This document shows, in pieces, positions 11,346 to 23,084 of a stretch of DNA of 64,000 bases. The stretch spans positions 24,204,197-24,268,196 of the forward strand of contig NC_066851.1 in the NCBI RefSeq assembly GCF_001640805.2. Direction: 5' to 3'. The notes under the pieces are model-generated. The model searched no databases and was not told the DNA's origin. It saw only the letters and a list, made by a program, of their open reading frames with translations. Each line of letters opens with the position of its first letter. The first letter of the stretch is position 1. The DNA comes from Lates calcarifer (lineage: Eukaryota; Chordata; Actinopteri; Centropomidae). Made by a program: the position numbers and the translations under genes.

Positions 11346-12007
11346 CAGGATTTCCTGCACCAGTATTGTTGGCGCTCTGACTGGCTAATCTGACACGGTG
11401 ACCCTTGGGAAAGACAAAAAAAATCTTGAATCTGCTCCCATCTTAACATGTTGGTTTCTGTCCTTTTATAGGGAAAGTGGATTAGAAAAGTGTGTGAAGT
11501 TCGGGCCTCAGATTTATTTCAGGAAAGCACCTTTAGAAATAAATTAGCATCACAGAATAGTTATTGATATCTGCATGTACTGTATGTATGTTTGTCCCTG
11601 GATGTGAACTAGATATATGCATGTATATTTACTGTAAATCTAGGCTTGGTTGTGTGTTAATCCTGTGTGCGTGTGTGTCTGCTGCTGACTTGTGTACATC
11701 TCTACATGTGTGTGTTTTCGGGCCACCTGCTGTGTGTATGCCTGTTCAGCTGCTCCCCCACTGAGTCTGCAGCCAAATAATACTTCATTAAAATACCAAT
11801 AAATACTCCAAAAATCACTCAAACACCCACAGAGAAAGAAACTTAATTAAAATACCAATAAGCAATTAACTTTAATTTCATCACCCAATAAATAACCAAC
11901 TTCATCAAAATACCAGGCAGGAGCCAACTTCATTCAAAAACACCCAATCAAACGCAGTGAAAGGAGTGTGTGTTGGTGCGGTTTGTGTTTGTGCAACATC
12001 ATACTGA

Positions 12008-12008
<1 letters not shown>
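11346..12008. other. Intergenic, no gene seen
   Basis: The words ACTTCATTAAAATACCAATAA and relatives recur several times at 11780-11950, a degenerate short tandem array (CCAATAA / ACTTCAT units). Confidence 0.5.

Positions 12009-12009
<1 letters not shown>

Positions 12010-12042
<33 letters not shown>
12010..12042. repeat. (TG)n microsatellite
   Basis: Uninterrupted TG run. Confidence 0.92.
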
Positions 12043-12043
<1 letters not shown>

Positions 12044-12454
12044 TGATGTTTTGTGTGTGTGAGTTATTTACATGGTAATAACCCCGGGGCCGCGCTCTGG
12101 AAGTTTCTCTCCACGAAAAGATGAGATCCGTTTTATTCTCCCTCCGTTCATCCCGCGTTCATCTCACAGCTGGACTTTTGTCTCTCTCCGTCGCCTCCTC
12201 TCTCCTCTCTTTCTTTTGGGTCGTTCTTTGGTTCGCTCTTCCTCCCTCTCTCCCTCTCTCTCTTGGTCTTTTTTTTATCTGCTCGGCATCTCTCTCACAT
12301 GCTAATCTGAGCTGAACGATTGGCTGGTTTGGAGGAAATGGAGAGAAAAATGAAACGACAAAAGGTTGAATCTACAGACGAATGAGAATAAGAGGGAGAT
12401 TTGGGGGGAGGGAGACCTCATGTGTTTGTATGTGGTTTTATGATCCCCTCATTT

Positions 12455-12990
12455 ATGATCCTGTTTGTGATATTCATGGACGGGGTTTCAAGGCTCAGCC
12501 GAGGTGAAGAGTGTGTCCTGTTTGGGAACCTCAGGACTGTGTTGCAGCTCTTTGCAGATGATGTGATTCTGTCCACTTCATCAGACCAAGACCTCCAGTG
12601 CACTGGGATGGTTTTCAGCCGAGTGCGAAGTGGTCAGGATGAGGGTCAGCATCTCCAAGTCTAAGGCCAAGCAGTGGTTCGTCCCATCCGGTTGTTGCCC
12701 CAAGTGAAGAAGCACAAGTATCTTGGGGTCTTGTTCACGAGTGAGGGTAGGATGGGGCGGCAGGTGGATTGGTGCGGCGTTAGCAGTGATGCGGACACTG
12801 TACCGGACTATTGTGGTGAAGTGAGAGCTGAGTCGGAAGACAAAACTCCTGATTTACCAATCAATGTTCCAACCTTCACCTGTGGTCGTGAACTGTGGGT
12901 AGTGACTGAAAAAGCGAAATCATGGTGGGTAGGGCTCAGCCTTAGAGACAGGACCTGGACTCCACAGACCTCTGAGGGTTCTTGTATCAG
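12455..12990 (+). mobile_element. Non-LTR retrotransposon (LINE) reverse-transcriptase remnant
   Basis: Frame-broken translation shows RT motifs in order: LFVIFMDGVSRL, LQLFADDVILSTSSDQDLQ (catalytic FADD at 12551-12562), LLPQVKKHKYLGVLFTSEGR, ELWVVTEKAKS and GLSLRDRTW. Frameshifts and missing segments show it is dead. A second fragment of the same kind is at 60540-60870. Confidence 0.9.
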
Positions 12991-13034
12991 GCACCAAGAA
13001 GTTAACATCAGATCCTGTAAGTCCTGTAATTTCT

Positions 13035-13310
13035 GATCTTTTCACAGATGCTCCATCGGACTGAGATCTGGGGAATCTGGGGGAAGAGTCAACACCTTCA
13101 ACTCTTGTCATGTTCCCCAAACTGTTGCTGAACAGTTTCTGTCCACTGTAGGAGGTCTCGGTGATGGACTGGGGTCATTGAGGACCCTCTAACTGGTCTG
13201 TGATGGTCTGTGTGTTCAGCTTCTATCACAGCAGCTTAAAGGTTTTCAGCTGTTTGAGCTTCAGTAGCTCTTCCCTGGGATCAGACGTCATGAGCATCAA
13301 TGAGTCTTGG
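13035..13310 (+). mobile_element. DNA-transposon-derived fragment
   Basis: The series CTCCATCGGACTGAGATCTG, AGTCAACACCTTCAACTCTT and CATGTTCCCCAAACTGTTGC resembles a dispersed fish element recalled from memory. No terminal repeats found. Confidence 0.4.
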
Positions 13311-13339
13311 ACGTCCATGACTCTGTCAGTTCAGGGTAA

Positions 13340-13715
13340 AGGGTGAGATGGGGGGAGGAAGAAAGGAAAGAGATCCAAGAAAGAAAGATGGAGGCACAGA
13401 TGGAAAGGATAATGCAGGAAAAGACAGAAGGATGAGAGCAAAGGAGAAAGAAAGGAAGAGAGTGAGAGGGTTGCAAAAACGTGGAGGGGTTGAGAAAAAA
13501 GAGAGAGAGGAAATGATGGAGGGAAGAGAGGCCTTACAGGAAAAGGAGGAAGAAAAGACAAGAACCCAAGGAAGGAGGAAGGAGAGAGAGAGAGAGAAAA
13601 GAAAAAAGGAGAAGGATGGAGGGAAGAGAGGAGAGGAGTGAAAGGAGGACAAACAGGTTTAAAGAAGAGACAGAGAGACTGCAGGTAAAGATGGAGGGAT
13701 GAAAAAGATGGAAAT
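13340..13715. repeat. Long polypurine tract (G/A-rich on + strand)
   Basis: About 375 bases dominated by GGAAGGA, GAGAGAG and AAAGGA words. Open frames in it (Lys/Glu/Arg on one strand, Pro/Ser/Leu/Phe on the other) are artefacts of composition. Confidence 0.88.
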
Positions 13716-13740
13716 GATCCAGCTGCAAACTGTTGGGAAG

Positions 13741-13742
<2 letters not shown>

Positions 13743-13787
<45 letters not shown>

Positions 13788-13887
13788 GTATATTCCCCAG
13801 TGTCAGAGGAACATTGAAAGTGTGAGGAAATAACAAGGGACCGAGTCATTTAATTTGACTTCATGGAGAGTGTGTGTGTGTGTTCAT

Positions 13888-13934
<47 letters not shown>
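13743..13934. repeat. (CA)n then (TG)n microsatellites
   Basis: (CA)n at 13743-13786 and an interrupted (TG)n at 13869-13934, about 80 bases apart and in opposite strand sense. Four ~10 bp GAGGGGTGAG units follow at 14038-14078. Confidence 0.92.
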
Positions 13935-13935
<1 letters not shown>

Positions 13936-14348
13936 CCGTACAGGTGTGTTTCCATCTCGTCAGTGGGTTCCAGCAGATCACAGCTCGCTGACATGGGCTG
14001 ATAATCAAGTCTCCACACTTTTTACATGGATGGAGAGAGAGAGGGGTGAGGAGGGGTGAGGAGGGGTGAGGAGGGGGTGGGGGGTGATGGACGAGTGCAG
14101 CTCATCTGAGGTGGCAGAAGATAATGAAGCTCGGCCGTCTCCTGTGTTTGCGGCGCAGGCCAACAGGTGGAGCCCACACTCTGAGAGCAGCAGGGTTCTC
14201 CGCAGGGTCCAGGAGCAGGAAACACCAGAAACCAAATCCACCTGAATCAAGGTGAGTACCTGTACCTGTGTACATCAGTGGATGTTTGGAGAACTCCACC
14301 AATTTATAAGTACACTCTGAAATGCTGTCAGACTCACAATTGACTACT

Positions 14349-14638
14349 GTTTAACCAGAAACATCACTATATATCACTACCAGACTCCATTCAGAAAAAC
14401 AGAGATTTTACTGGGAGCTGCTGGAATACCACTGCCTCCATCTGTTAGTGTGTCTGTGTTACTGTGTGGTACTTTTACTTCAGTAAAGTATCTGATTACT
14501 TCTTCCTCCACTGAAAGTCACACAGTAACACAGACACACTAACAGATGGAGGCAGTGGTATTCCAGCAGCTCCTGGTTAAATCCCTGTTTTTGTCAATGG
14601 AGTCTGGTAGAGATATATAGAGATGTTTCTGGTTAAAC
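14349..14638. mobile_element. Hairpin MITE, copy 2 (290 bp palindrome)
   Basis: Ends are GTTTAACCAGAAACATC and its complement. Inner arms at 14414-14468 and 14519-14573 are 55 bases long and perfectly complementary, with a 50-base spacer. The flank at 14639-14885 is shared with 47036-47275, so the parent repeat was longer. Confidence 0.85.
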
Positions 14639-14889
14639 TAAAAGGATCTTCCTCTTTAACAAAAAGCTCTGTCTCTGTAGGAATCCTATCATAATGTTGT
14701 TAACAGTCTGAGCCTGTTAGTGACAAGAACAACTTTAGTGGATGGACTTTGACGATTGAATGATCGTCCATTGGAGTAAATTGCAGCAGCTGTTGTTCTT
14801 GATCAATACTGCACTGATTCCAAAGATGTTTGACCTTATCAATCATTTACACACAAAAATTAAGGTTCAAACATACCAGAGTTAACTGT

Positions 14890-15975
14890 AAATGATGACA
14901 GCTAATCTCAGGAGCCTAAATAAATTGTTAATTTATAGAACAGCTTGTTAATTAACTGTTAATTGACTAATAAGGGAAGCTATTATTTGCATATTAATAT
15001 GACACATTTGAAAACATTTGTGGTTTTATTTTCTATTTAATTATATATTCCTTTTAAACAAGTAACTCATTAACTAATCTATTTTTGTCTTTATAATCCA
15101 ACACTGTTTTGACATGTCTTTGTCTTGTGTTTTACATTTCTGTTGCATGTTGTTTTTACTCTTTTGGACTTAAAATCTCTGATATGAATAAGTGTACTTA
15201 CTCACATACCTTAATTATTCCCCTTTTTTGCTATAAATCACCAGGTTAGCTGGTAAGAGTTTTTTTGTTGTATTTGCTGTGTCACACTCAATACACACTC
15301 ATATATGTGTAGGCTATATATATATTATCATTATTATTATAGGTCGACTTATTTCCTCTTTCCTGAAGCCGACCCTCTGCGGTGTCTCTGGACCTTTATT
15401 TGTCGGAGTGTGGTGGGTCTCAGCGGGGCTCCGGAGCCCGTCGCTGTGTGACAGATAGACTGACAGATCCATCTACGTGAGAATGTAGAATATACCACCT
15501 GTACGGACAGAGTCATCACACACGCTCAGTAGGAAACAGGGACTATGTGACGGCAGGAATGCAGATAAGGAGGTTATGTGCGAGGACCAATTTATTTTTC
15601 TTGGCAGGGTGGGAAGACCTCTGAGACGCGTTTCACATGTCCGCATGACAGCAGAAGTCTCAATAATGAAATCCTCTCAAAGTGTATTTAGATCCGGAAA
15701 CGCTTGGGGTGCAGTGAGGTGACAGGTGGGATGGTCTGTAGGCTGGATCATCAGCACCGCTGCTTCTCCATCTCATGTTTATGTCTCTTACTACAGACCG
15801 CAGACTGTAAGCAGGTGTTGTTGCATCAAACAAACATGGTGGCTGTCGGTTTATCAGCTGCGATGCTTTAGAGTCGGGGTTTGTCTTGTCTTTTGTAAAT
15901 CTTCTGTAGGAAGCCACAATATCCAGTACTGAGTTACAACAGTGACAGTGGAATGTAACTAAGTACAGGACTGAG
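14890..15975. other. Intergenic, no gene seen
   Basis: AT-rich to 15340, then a GC-richer block at 15350-15660 that could be a conserved non-coding element; no specific motif assignment is possible. Confidence 0.5.
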
Positions 15976-15980
15976 TCCTA

Positions 15981-16325
15981 AAACCAGGAAGTCAGTTAGC
16001 ATGTTAGCACGTTAGCACTTCCTGTTCCCTCGTCCCAGAGTCAGTGTGTTTCTGGTTAAATGTCTGAAATAAGGTCTGTGGTTTTAACACAAGCTCAAGA
16101 CATTTTCAGGTTTTATTCTCCGACATAAAATGGGTCAGTAAATCCCCCACTCCTGATGTTTGAAGCTTTTCCGTGTCTTAAAAAAGGCGGTTGCTAACGA
16201 GTGTCTAAATGAGACTACAGAGGTTGTCGGGGACGTTAACATGAAAACCCATCTACTCACCAGTCCACCTTTACAGCCTCGTTGTGTTTCTACTCACGCT
16301 CTTTCAAACTATCACTAACTTTCTA
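15981..16325 (-). repeat. Unnamed dispersed repeat, copy 2 (inverted)
   Basis: Reverse complement of the copies at 10978-11345 and 24758-25133, ending about 20 bases short of the other copies' CTCTGAGCTC edge. Confidence 0.85.
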
Positions 16326-18340
16326 GGGAACCAGGCTAATGTTAGCTTCAGGGCTGGACTACAGAAACACATCATCCCTGCAGACCTCTATTCCAAAGTG
16401 AAAGCGAGGCTCACAGGGAACCATCCTAAACATCATTATTCTACAAACCTACTAAACTGCCAAAGAGTCTCTGAGCTTCCTTCACTGTCTGGAGGCCTCA
16501 GTCTGATCTGACCACGATATATATTTTGTGTTCTGGAGAGAATCCTCCTCCTCCTCTCCTCTCCCTCCAACAGTGACACATCCAACCCCGTCGCCTTCGA
16601 AAACAGCTTCACATAATTATCCCGCCACACCGAAAGTCTGTTTTTCTTTTCTTGCAGGAAATTGCTGTGTATCGCTGAAAATCCATTGAAAGCCTCAAAC
16701 AAAGAGGAGAAAAAGCAACTGCGGCTACAGCACAGATTCCTCTACACACACACACATTGTCCATTGTCTTCTCCTCCATTATCAAAGCCAACAGTGTGTG
16801 TGTTTTTTTCTCCTGTGTGTGTTTTGTGGTGGCGGTGGTGGAGCCGACACCCAGTGGGAGAGCCCGCCTGCCTGTAGGGGGACAGATGGGTGTAATTATG
16901 TTATTTTTACCTCCTCCAGGAGCTGGCTGCCAGCTCGGGGAAATTAGCATCACACCTGTGTGTAATTGGCTAAATTAGCTTGTCGAGCGGCAGAGCTGAG
17001 ACAGAGGTGGACGATAAGGTGTGTGTGTGTGTGTGTGTGTGTGTGGGAGGCAGGTAAAATCAGAGAGGAGTTGTTTAGTGTGTGTGTCTGCAGAAGAGGC
17101 TGTCAGGGGAGCGAGATGTCACACCTGGAATGGAAAATGTCACCCAGCAGCTCTGCACACAAACACACACTCTGACACACAGTCACACAACACAAAGACA
17201 CGTTAAAGGACAAGCTAGAGGGAAAAAGACACAAAACAAACAGCACACACACAGACAAACAAAAACAGAGGAAGACATAAACACAAAAACAGTGAACAGA
17301 GGAACAGAAACCTGAATACGTACGCATAAACACACAAAGTCTGTTTTCCTACAAATTTATTTAATTGCACCAGAAAGACGTGTAAACTCTATCTGGGTAT
17401 GTTTACTGCATCAGGACAAACTGTCAAGGTAAAACTCAGTGCAGCAGCTAAACCTCAGTAGCTGCAGACAGAAAAATAATTAAACTCAACACATGAAATT
17501 TTTGCTTGTTTTTACACGACTAGTGTGAAAAAATTACTGTTGCACAGAGCTTCCCTCGTCCATACTATTCAGAAATCTTGTTTTTGCTGCTTCACAAAGA
17601 TGTGCAATGACGAAGGGCAGTAAAGTCTTCAGTGCCTGCTGATGGACAGAGCAGATACTTGAAAGAGGCTGCTGAACACATCAGAGGTGCAATCAAACAG
17701 TTCTGAGAATGCACCTTTAACAAAAACCATACCCGATTTAAATTTGTCTGCCAAGTAGTCGCCTTGTGGACACTGCTCCTGCCACGCCTTCTGGAAGTCC
17801 CGATCACCTCTACTGTGTCAGAGCTAGGGATGGGGATCAAGATCACTGGCACACAAACAGGCCTATAGACCCATATTACGCTGACTGTCCAATAAAGGTT
17901 TTGAATTCAGTCCTTGGAGCTGTCACATCCTCATTCTCACCTGGTTTCTCATTTGGTTGCTTGTTGTTTGTTTATAATGGTTGAATCTGCAAAGTGTTCA
18001 GAAGTTTGCTAAGTATCAATAGTGGTATCGATAAAGACACGAATTATTAAGCAGTCTTAAAAATATCAATTAACTATTGATCCCCATCCATAGTCAGAAC
18101 ACCGACTCTTCAGCTTGAATTTCATTTTGGGGAACAGGAAGAAGTGTTGTCAGTGCACTGTGAGTGGACGTGTTATCATGATGGAGCATCCAATCGTCTC
18201 CTCGCCACAGTTCAGGTCATTTTCATTGAATGTCATGACTCAGATATCAGGTCCGTCTTCAGATGCTCAGTGAGACACCATGCTACAGGGTGTTATGGAA
18301 AATGCTGCGTGGTCAAGTTTCTGGGTCGTATGATCCACAT
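16326..18340. other. Intergenic, no gene seen
   Basis: Contains a (TG)n run at 17019-17044 and CA-rich sequence at 17150-17330. The block at 16910-16995 (GAAATTAGCATCACACCTGT, TGTAATTGGCTAAATTAGC) has homeobox-like TAATTG/TTAGC words and may be conserved non-coding DNA. Confidence 0.5.
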
Positions 18341-18509
18341 CGGTGGGACTCAACCTTTTTGGCTTGTGGCCCTTTAAGACCAAAAACTGATGTTTAGATT
18401 GTTTTCGTGTCCTTAAAAAGCTTTTCCTGTCCCGTTAATCATCTCAAGACCCCACAGATTTATCATTTGTTCCCTACGGAGGTCTCGACCCTCAGGTTGG
18501 GAACAGATG
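18341..18509. mobile_element. Eroded hAT-type MITE
   Basis: Ends read GGGACTCAACCTTTTTGGC and its rough inverse CTCAGGTTGGGAAC, resembling the CAGNGGTTCTCAACC terminal repeats of hAT elements. 170 bp, non-coding. Confidence 0.5.
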
Positions 18510-19639
18510 ATCTATACAGAACATGAGTTTTGAACTGAAGGGTGCAAGATAAAGGTTTATTTGTATAACTGCAATTACTAGTGTTTTACATGAGACATAA
18601 AAAGCATTAAAACAAGATATAAAGAAACCAATAAATAACAACTGAATTTTAAAAGAGCAGAATCAAATTAAGTAAAACAGAATAAAAAAGATTAAACAAC
18701 CGAGTCAAAGCTAAGTGCAGCTACAGTGTCGGACAAGAGATGAATGAAGAGAAGAAATTACTTCTTAAAAAAAGGCTTCAAGACCTTGTTTTTGTTGTGC
18801 ATGTATTTTATTCAGCCTTTAAGGTTGGTGTTCACAGTGATGAAAATAGACCCCACACACAGGATGGAGAGAAAACAAAAAATGGAAGGAAAAGGTGTCT
18901 TCATGTCTTCATCTGTCTCCCCTCTTCTACTGAAAGGTCAGAGGTCAACTTGCAGATTAATATTCTGATGGGAATTCACTGATTTAAATTAATGAAATAA
19001 TTTACTCCTCTTACTTCGTATCATTTCATGGATAAAGTCTTCAAACAGAACTTCAGCTGCCCTGACCTCTGAGTGAGGGAAACATCCATGATGACATCTC
19101 TGGTCTGTTGGTTCCATCTGGAGGTAGTTTGGTGTAACAGCAGCAGTTTGCAGCATCACATTTCAGATGTTGGACAAATGGTTAATTATGGTTACTCAGG
19201 TCAGATCTCGATTTCGATGAGACTATCAGATTAAATAAAGATTGTATATAACAATCTGAGATATTTGTAGTCATCAATCAACCAGTGACAAGTCACTTCA
19301 TTATTTTTTGTTCAATTATTTACTACAAATCAAATAATGACTGTACAATAAGATTACAAGATGAAAGCAGCGGTAAGGTACAGGAAAAAAGACCAAAAGT
19401 AGAGAAGTAAATGTGTGTGTGTGTGTGTGTGTGTGTATACCTCGGAGGTAGTTTATATATTATAATATATTACTACCAAATATAACTGTTTTTATATTGA
19501 ATAAAATCACAGTTTTACCACTAAGACTCACTGTGATTATTTATTCATTCATTCATTTATCTATTTATATTTACAATTGGACGTAAACGGATTAATTTAT
19601 TTGAATTGTTTTATTTTACAGTGTACATCTCAGCTGTAG
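18510..19639. other. Upstream of EAPP: LINE-tail-like sequence and a (TG)n run
   Basis: 18545-18700 is A-rich and resembles the 3' tail of a LINE insertion. A (TG)n microsatellite lies at 19412-19437. No exon found. Confidence 0.5.
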
Positions 19640-19806
19640 CCACAGTCCTGGTCAGTAGGTGGCGATAGTGAGTAATTTCAATGTTCGCCAACTTCCGGTT
19701 AATCAAGTGAACGAAGAAGAAGAACAGGAAGTGGAAACAGTCACTACAAACTGCTAACTCGTTAGCAGCTCACGTTGTTGTAATTTAACTCTGTCAAAGA
19801 GTCAAA
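19640..19806 (+). promoter_or_regulatory. eapp: EAPP proximal promoter and 5' UTR
   Basis: No TATA box is seen. Two ETS-like cores (CTTCCGG near 19692 and AGGAAGT near 19727) lie within 130 bases of the ATG, as is usual for housekeeping genes. A CTCF-like match (TCAGTAGGTGGCG, 19652-19664) lies at the upstream edge. Assignment is by motif and position only. Confidence 0.5.
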
Positions 19807-22097
19807 ATGAACAAACTGAATAAATCACAGGATTATGACTCGTATGAGATCGAGGAGCCGAGCGACGAGGAGAGAGCCGCCAGCAGGTCGGTTTAATAAA
19901 ACAGTTAGCGTAGCTGCAGCACCGCGAGGCTAGCTAGCTAAATGCTAACGTAAACAAACCGGAGGAGACTGAAGAGAAGCGAACTGAGTCTGAGGAAGTG
20001 TTTGTTGGAGAATTACACGCGGTCAAATTTAGATTAATGCTAAACAGAAAAAACGTATTTTCTAATTTAAGAGTTAAACACGGCAGCAAAATACTATTTT
20101 TTTAAAAGTGCAGTTATTAATGTTTATTTGAACAGAAAATGATCTGAACCAATGCCACACACAGCAGCATCTACAGCCTCCGCTACAAAATACAGTAAAC
20201 TCACCTATGACATGCACGTAGACCAGCAGGATGAGGGTTTACTCAGTGGATCTTTACTCTCACCTCATGAAACCCTGAGAGGAACCAGCAGCTCGCTGAG
20301 GACGAACATTAACTTTATTAACCAGTCAGAGTTTTGTTATTAGCCAAAAGTGAGCTTCTCTCTCGCCGTGTTTCAGTTCGGAGGACGAGCTGGACGTGCT
20401 GCTGAACGGGACTCCGGACCAGAAGAAGAAGCTGATCAGAGAGTACCTGACGGGGGAGAGCGAGTCGTCCAGCGGGGATGAGTTTGAGAAGGAGATGGAG
20501 GCAGAGCTCAGCTCCACCATGAGGACCATGGAGGGAACCTGGGGACCGGCCTCAGCAGGTAACACTCACCTGCAGTCGGTCTGTGATACTGCAGGCAGTG
20601 TTAGCCACAGTTTGCACATGAACCCAGTGATTCTGCTCCGAGGATCAGGACTGTGCTGTGTTTGTTTGTTCTGCAGCAGAAACCTCAGGAGGTGGAGGAG
20701 GAGGAGGTCCTGGACTTCCTAATCCTCGGATGTACGATAACGTCTACTTCGACTCGGACTCAGAGGAGGAGGACACACCCAGTAAGAGCCCAGCATGAAA
20801 GTTTCCTCCTGTCAGCAGCAAGTTAACACGTCAGTTCAGTTAAATCTGTTTCCTGTGCAGGCAGCTCCACAGGTCAGAGGCAGAGACAGCGGACCATACC
20901 GACCAACGACGAGCTGCTGTACGACCCAGACGAGGACGACAGAGACCAGGCCTGGGTGGACGCCAAGAGGAGAGAGTAAGACGCTCAGATTTTATTTAAC
21001 TTCATCTAGAAGAGACACCAGATCTGACCACCTGTCGTCTTCCTGTCCAGGTATGGCAGCAGGAAACGACCGGCAGCAGCGTGTCGGTCGCGGCCCGGTC
21101 GTCCTCAGGGTTTACCGAGCAGCGACGCCGTCCTCAACTGTCCCGCCTGCATGACGACGCTCTGCCTGGACTGTCAGAGGTGAGGCTGGGTTTGTCGTGA
21201 GAGTGAGCAATGATTTCTCTCACATCACCTCCTGACGGTCGGGCTGTTCGTCTTTGTGTGTTTTAATCCACTTTGTTCACAGTCCATCAAAGTCTGATTT
21301 GGAAGGAGATTTGTAAGTTTGTCAAACATCCGTAAAGTCACATTATGTTAACGTGGAGCTGAGCTGTGCTGCGTCTCTTCATGCATGTGTTTCACATATT
21401 GTTTCATGTCACAGCATTCAAATGTTTTGTCGTGAGAAAAAGACCAGTAATGTGTTTTAGAGTCTGGAAGGAGTGAATGTTTGGCTCTTTGGCTTGAAAA
21501 ATGACGGAAACAGGTTCTTTATTTATGAGATAAAGTATCAGCTGTTCTCTGGTCAGAGTTTCTAAAAGGTCACTGTGATCTGAATATCTTTGTCAGTCGG
21601 ACAGAACAAGACATTTGAAGATGTTTTCTTTGATTCTGGGAGAGCGGGAAAGATTCTCTGACTCGATCAAACAGTGAATCATCAGGTGAAGGTGTTTGAC
21701 GTCACAGTATCTCTGAACAGCTTCAGGTTTCACTTCACTGATGAAGTGTTGAGTTGTTGGGATTTGTAATGACAGTAAAATATCTTGGTTGTGTTCACTC
21801 AGGCATGAAAAGTACCGGACGCAGTATCGAGCCATGTTCGTCATGAACTGCACGGTGAAGAAAAACGAGGTGTTACGCTACAAAACGCAGCAGGACAAGA
21901 AGCGGAGGAACAGGAAGAGGAGGAGGGGACAGAAAACAGAGACGCCCGCCGACGAGGCTCCTGACCCGGCGCCGGCAGGGATGGACGCCGACGAGGTTTA
22001 CCACCCGGTGCAGTGCTCCGAGTGCTCCACGGAGGTGGCCGTGTTCGATAAAGATGAAGTGTACCACTTCTTCAACATCCTGGCCAGCCACTGCTGA
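19807..22097 (+). CDS. eapp: EAPP, E2F-associated phosphoprotein (6 exons, 301 aa)
   Basis: Known role of the family: a nuclear phosphoprotein that binds E2F factors and modulates E2F-dependent transcription and proliferation. Six exons join in frame with GT-AG sites: 19807-19886, 20377-20558, 20677-20781, 20861-20975, 21051-21179, 21803-22097, giving 301 residues (human about 285). Seen in the protein: an acidic N-terminus (YEIEEPSDEE), an SSEDELDVLLNGTPDQKK block, the acidic VYFDSDSEEED stretch, an IPTNDELLYDP motif, a CPAC/CLDC cysteine cluster near residues 191-202 suggesting zinc binding, a Lys/Arg-rich segment consistent with nuclear localisation, and a C-terminal CSEC motif followed by HFFNILASHC. 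The start is the first ATG of the chain and gives the family N-terminus. All splice phases agree with the expected protein. Identity is certain; only the use of the CAG/CAGCAG acceptor at exon 3 is ambiguous. Confidence 0.96.
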
Positions 22098-22422
22098 GAC
22101 GGACTGAGCACGCTCGGAGCAGGACGGGTTTTAATTTGTCTCCTCACAGGGTTTTCAGCTGAACGGGTCCGACTGAGAGGGAGAATCTGCACCGATCTAT
22201 CGGTCATAAATCTGGATCCAGATCATCTGTTTATCTTTCTAAACAAAAACTGGAATCTGACTCTGAACGTGCATCAGTTCTCATACTGAACCGTTTACAG
22301 TGGAGCCCGACTGATACAGGACGTTGGAGGCAAATACTGAACACATCACATAAACAAACCTTTTTAACAAGGGTCCCGCCTTTTTTCTGAGAATTGTGAG
22401 GAAGATGATATTAAAGGTAAAA

Positions 22423-22671
22423 AATAAACCTGTCAGTGCTGTGGGGAACAGGCTGTGTAACGAAGACAGTGTTTTCATTCTCTCAAACATACCTCTGCAC
22501 TTTGTGTTTGTCCACTGAGCTGCTATATATATATATATATATTTTTTTTTTTTTTGGTGGCTTCAAAACATCCACAAGACAGTTTTGTGTTCATGGTGAT
22601 GAAGGAACATGTTGCCCAGTCTAACATTAATGTGTTTCTCATATTTTTGTTCTATGGCTCAGAGGAATAAA
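22423..22671 (+). terminator. eapp: EAPP candidate poly(A) signals
   Basis: AATAAA occurs at 22423-22428 and again at 22666-22671, 330 and 570 bases after the EAPP stop codon and before the SPTSSA promoter. Either could end the EAPP transcript; the sequence alone does not choose between them. Confidence 0.45.
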
Positions 22672-22899
22672 TGGTTGGATCATATCTGCTAGCTTTAGTG
22701 TATTTATTGGGATTTGTTGAGAATAAGCATCATAACATCAGCAGACCTTTCCTTTAAATAAAATACATGTTTCAAACACAGATATCTCTGTATGAGAATT
22801 TAAAACGAGACAAAAAGATGCAAATTATTTCAGCTGAAAACGTTTTTTGTAGCAGTCATCCATAAATCTCTGCTTTTATTTTGAAATCAGGATGTTGGA

Positions 22900-23084
22900 A
22901 CTCCCCGGCCTGCGTCAGAGCTGTGCGTTCGAACGCGGAGCTGTGATTGGCTGCAAATAAGCACCTCATGATTGATCGCCAGACGTTACCGGAAATGACT
23001 CCATCACGAATCACGTCGTAAGAGAAAAAAAAAGAATAGCAGAGAGGAAAAGGAAAATAAGTTGACGTTTGAGAAGTTGGGACC
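22900..23084 (+). promoter_or_regulatory. sptssa: SPTSSA promoter and 5' UTR
   Basis: A CpG-containing block with an inverted CCAAT box (GATTGG near 22946) and CGAACGCGG lies just upstream of the SPTSSA ATG. The start codon context is strong (GACCATGG). The segment is only about 0.4 kb past the last EAPP poly(A) candidate, so the two genes are closely packed head to tail. Confidence 0.5.

Noticed and set aside
13331..13849. Open frames of 97-172 codons on both strands
   Set aside because: Products of the purine tract and the adjacent CA repeat; no complex sequence.
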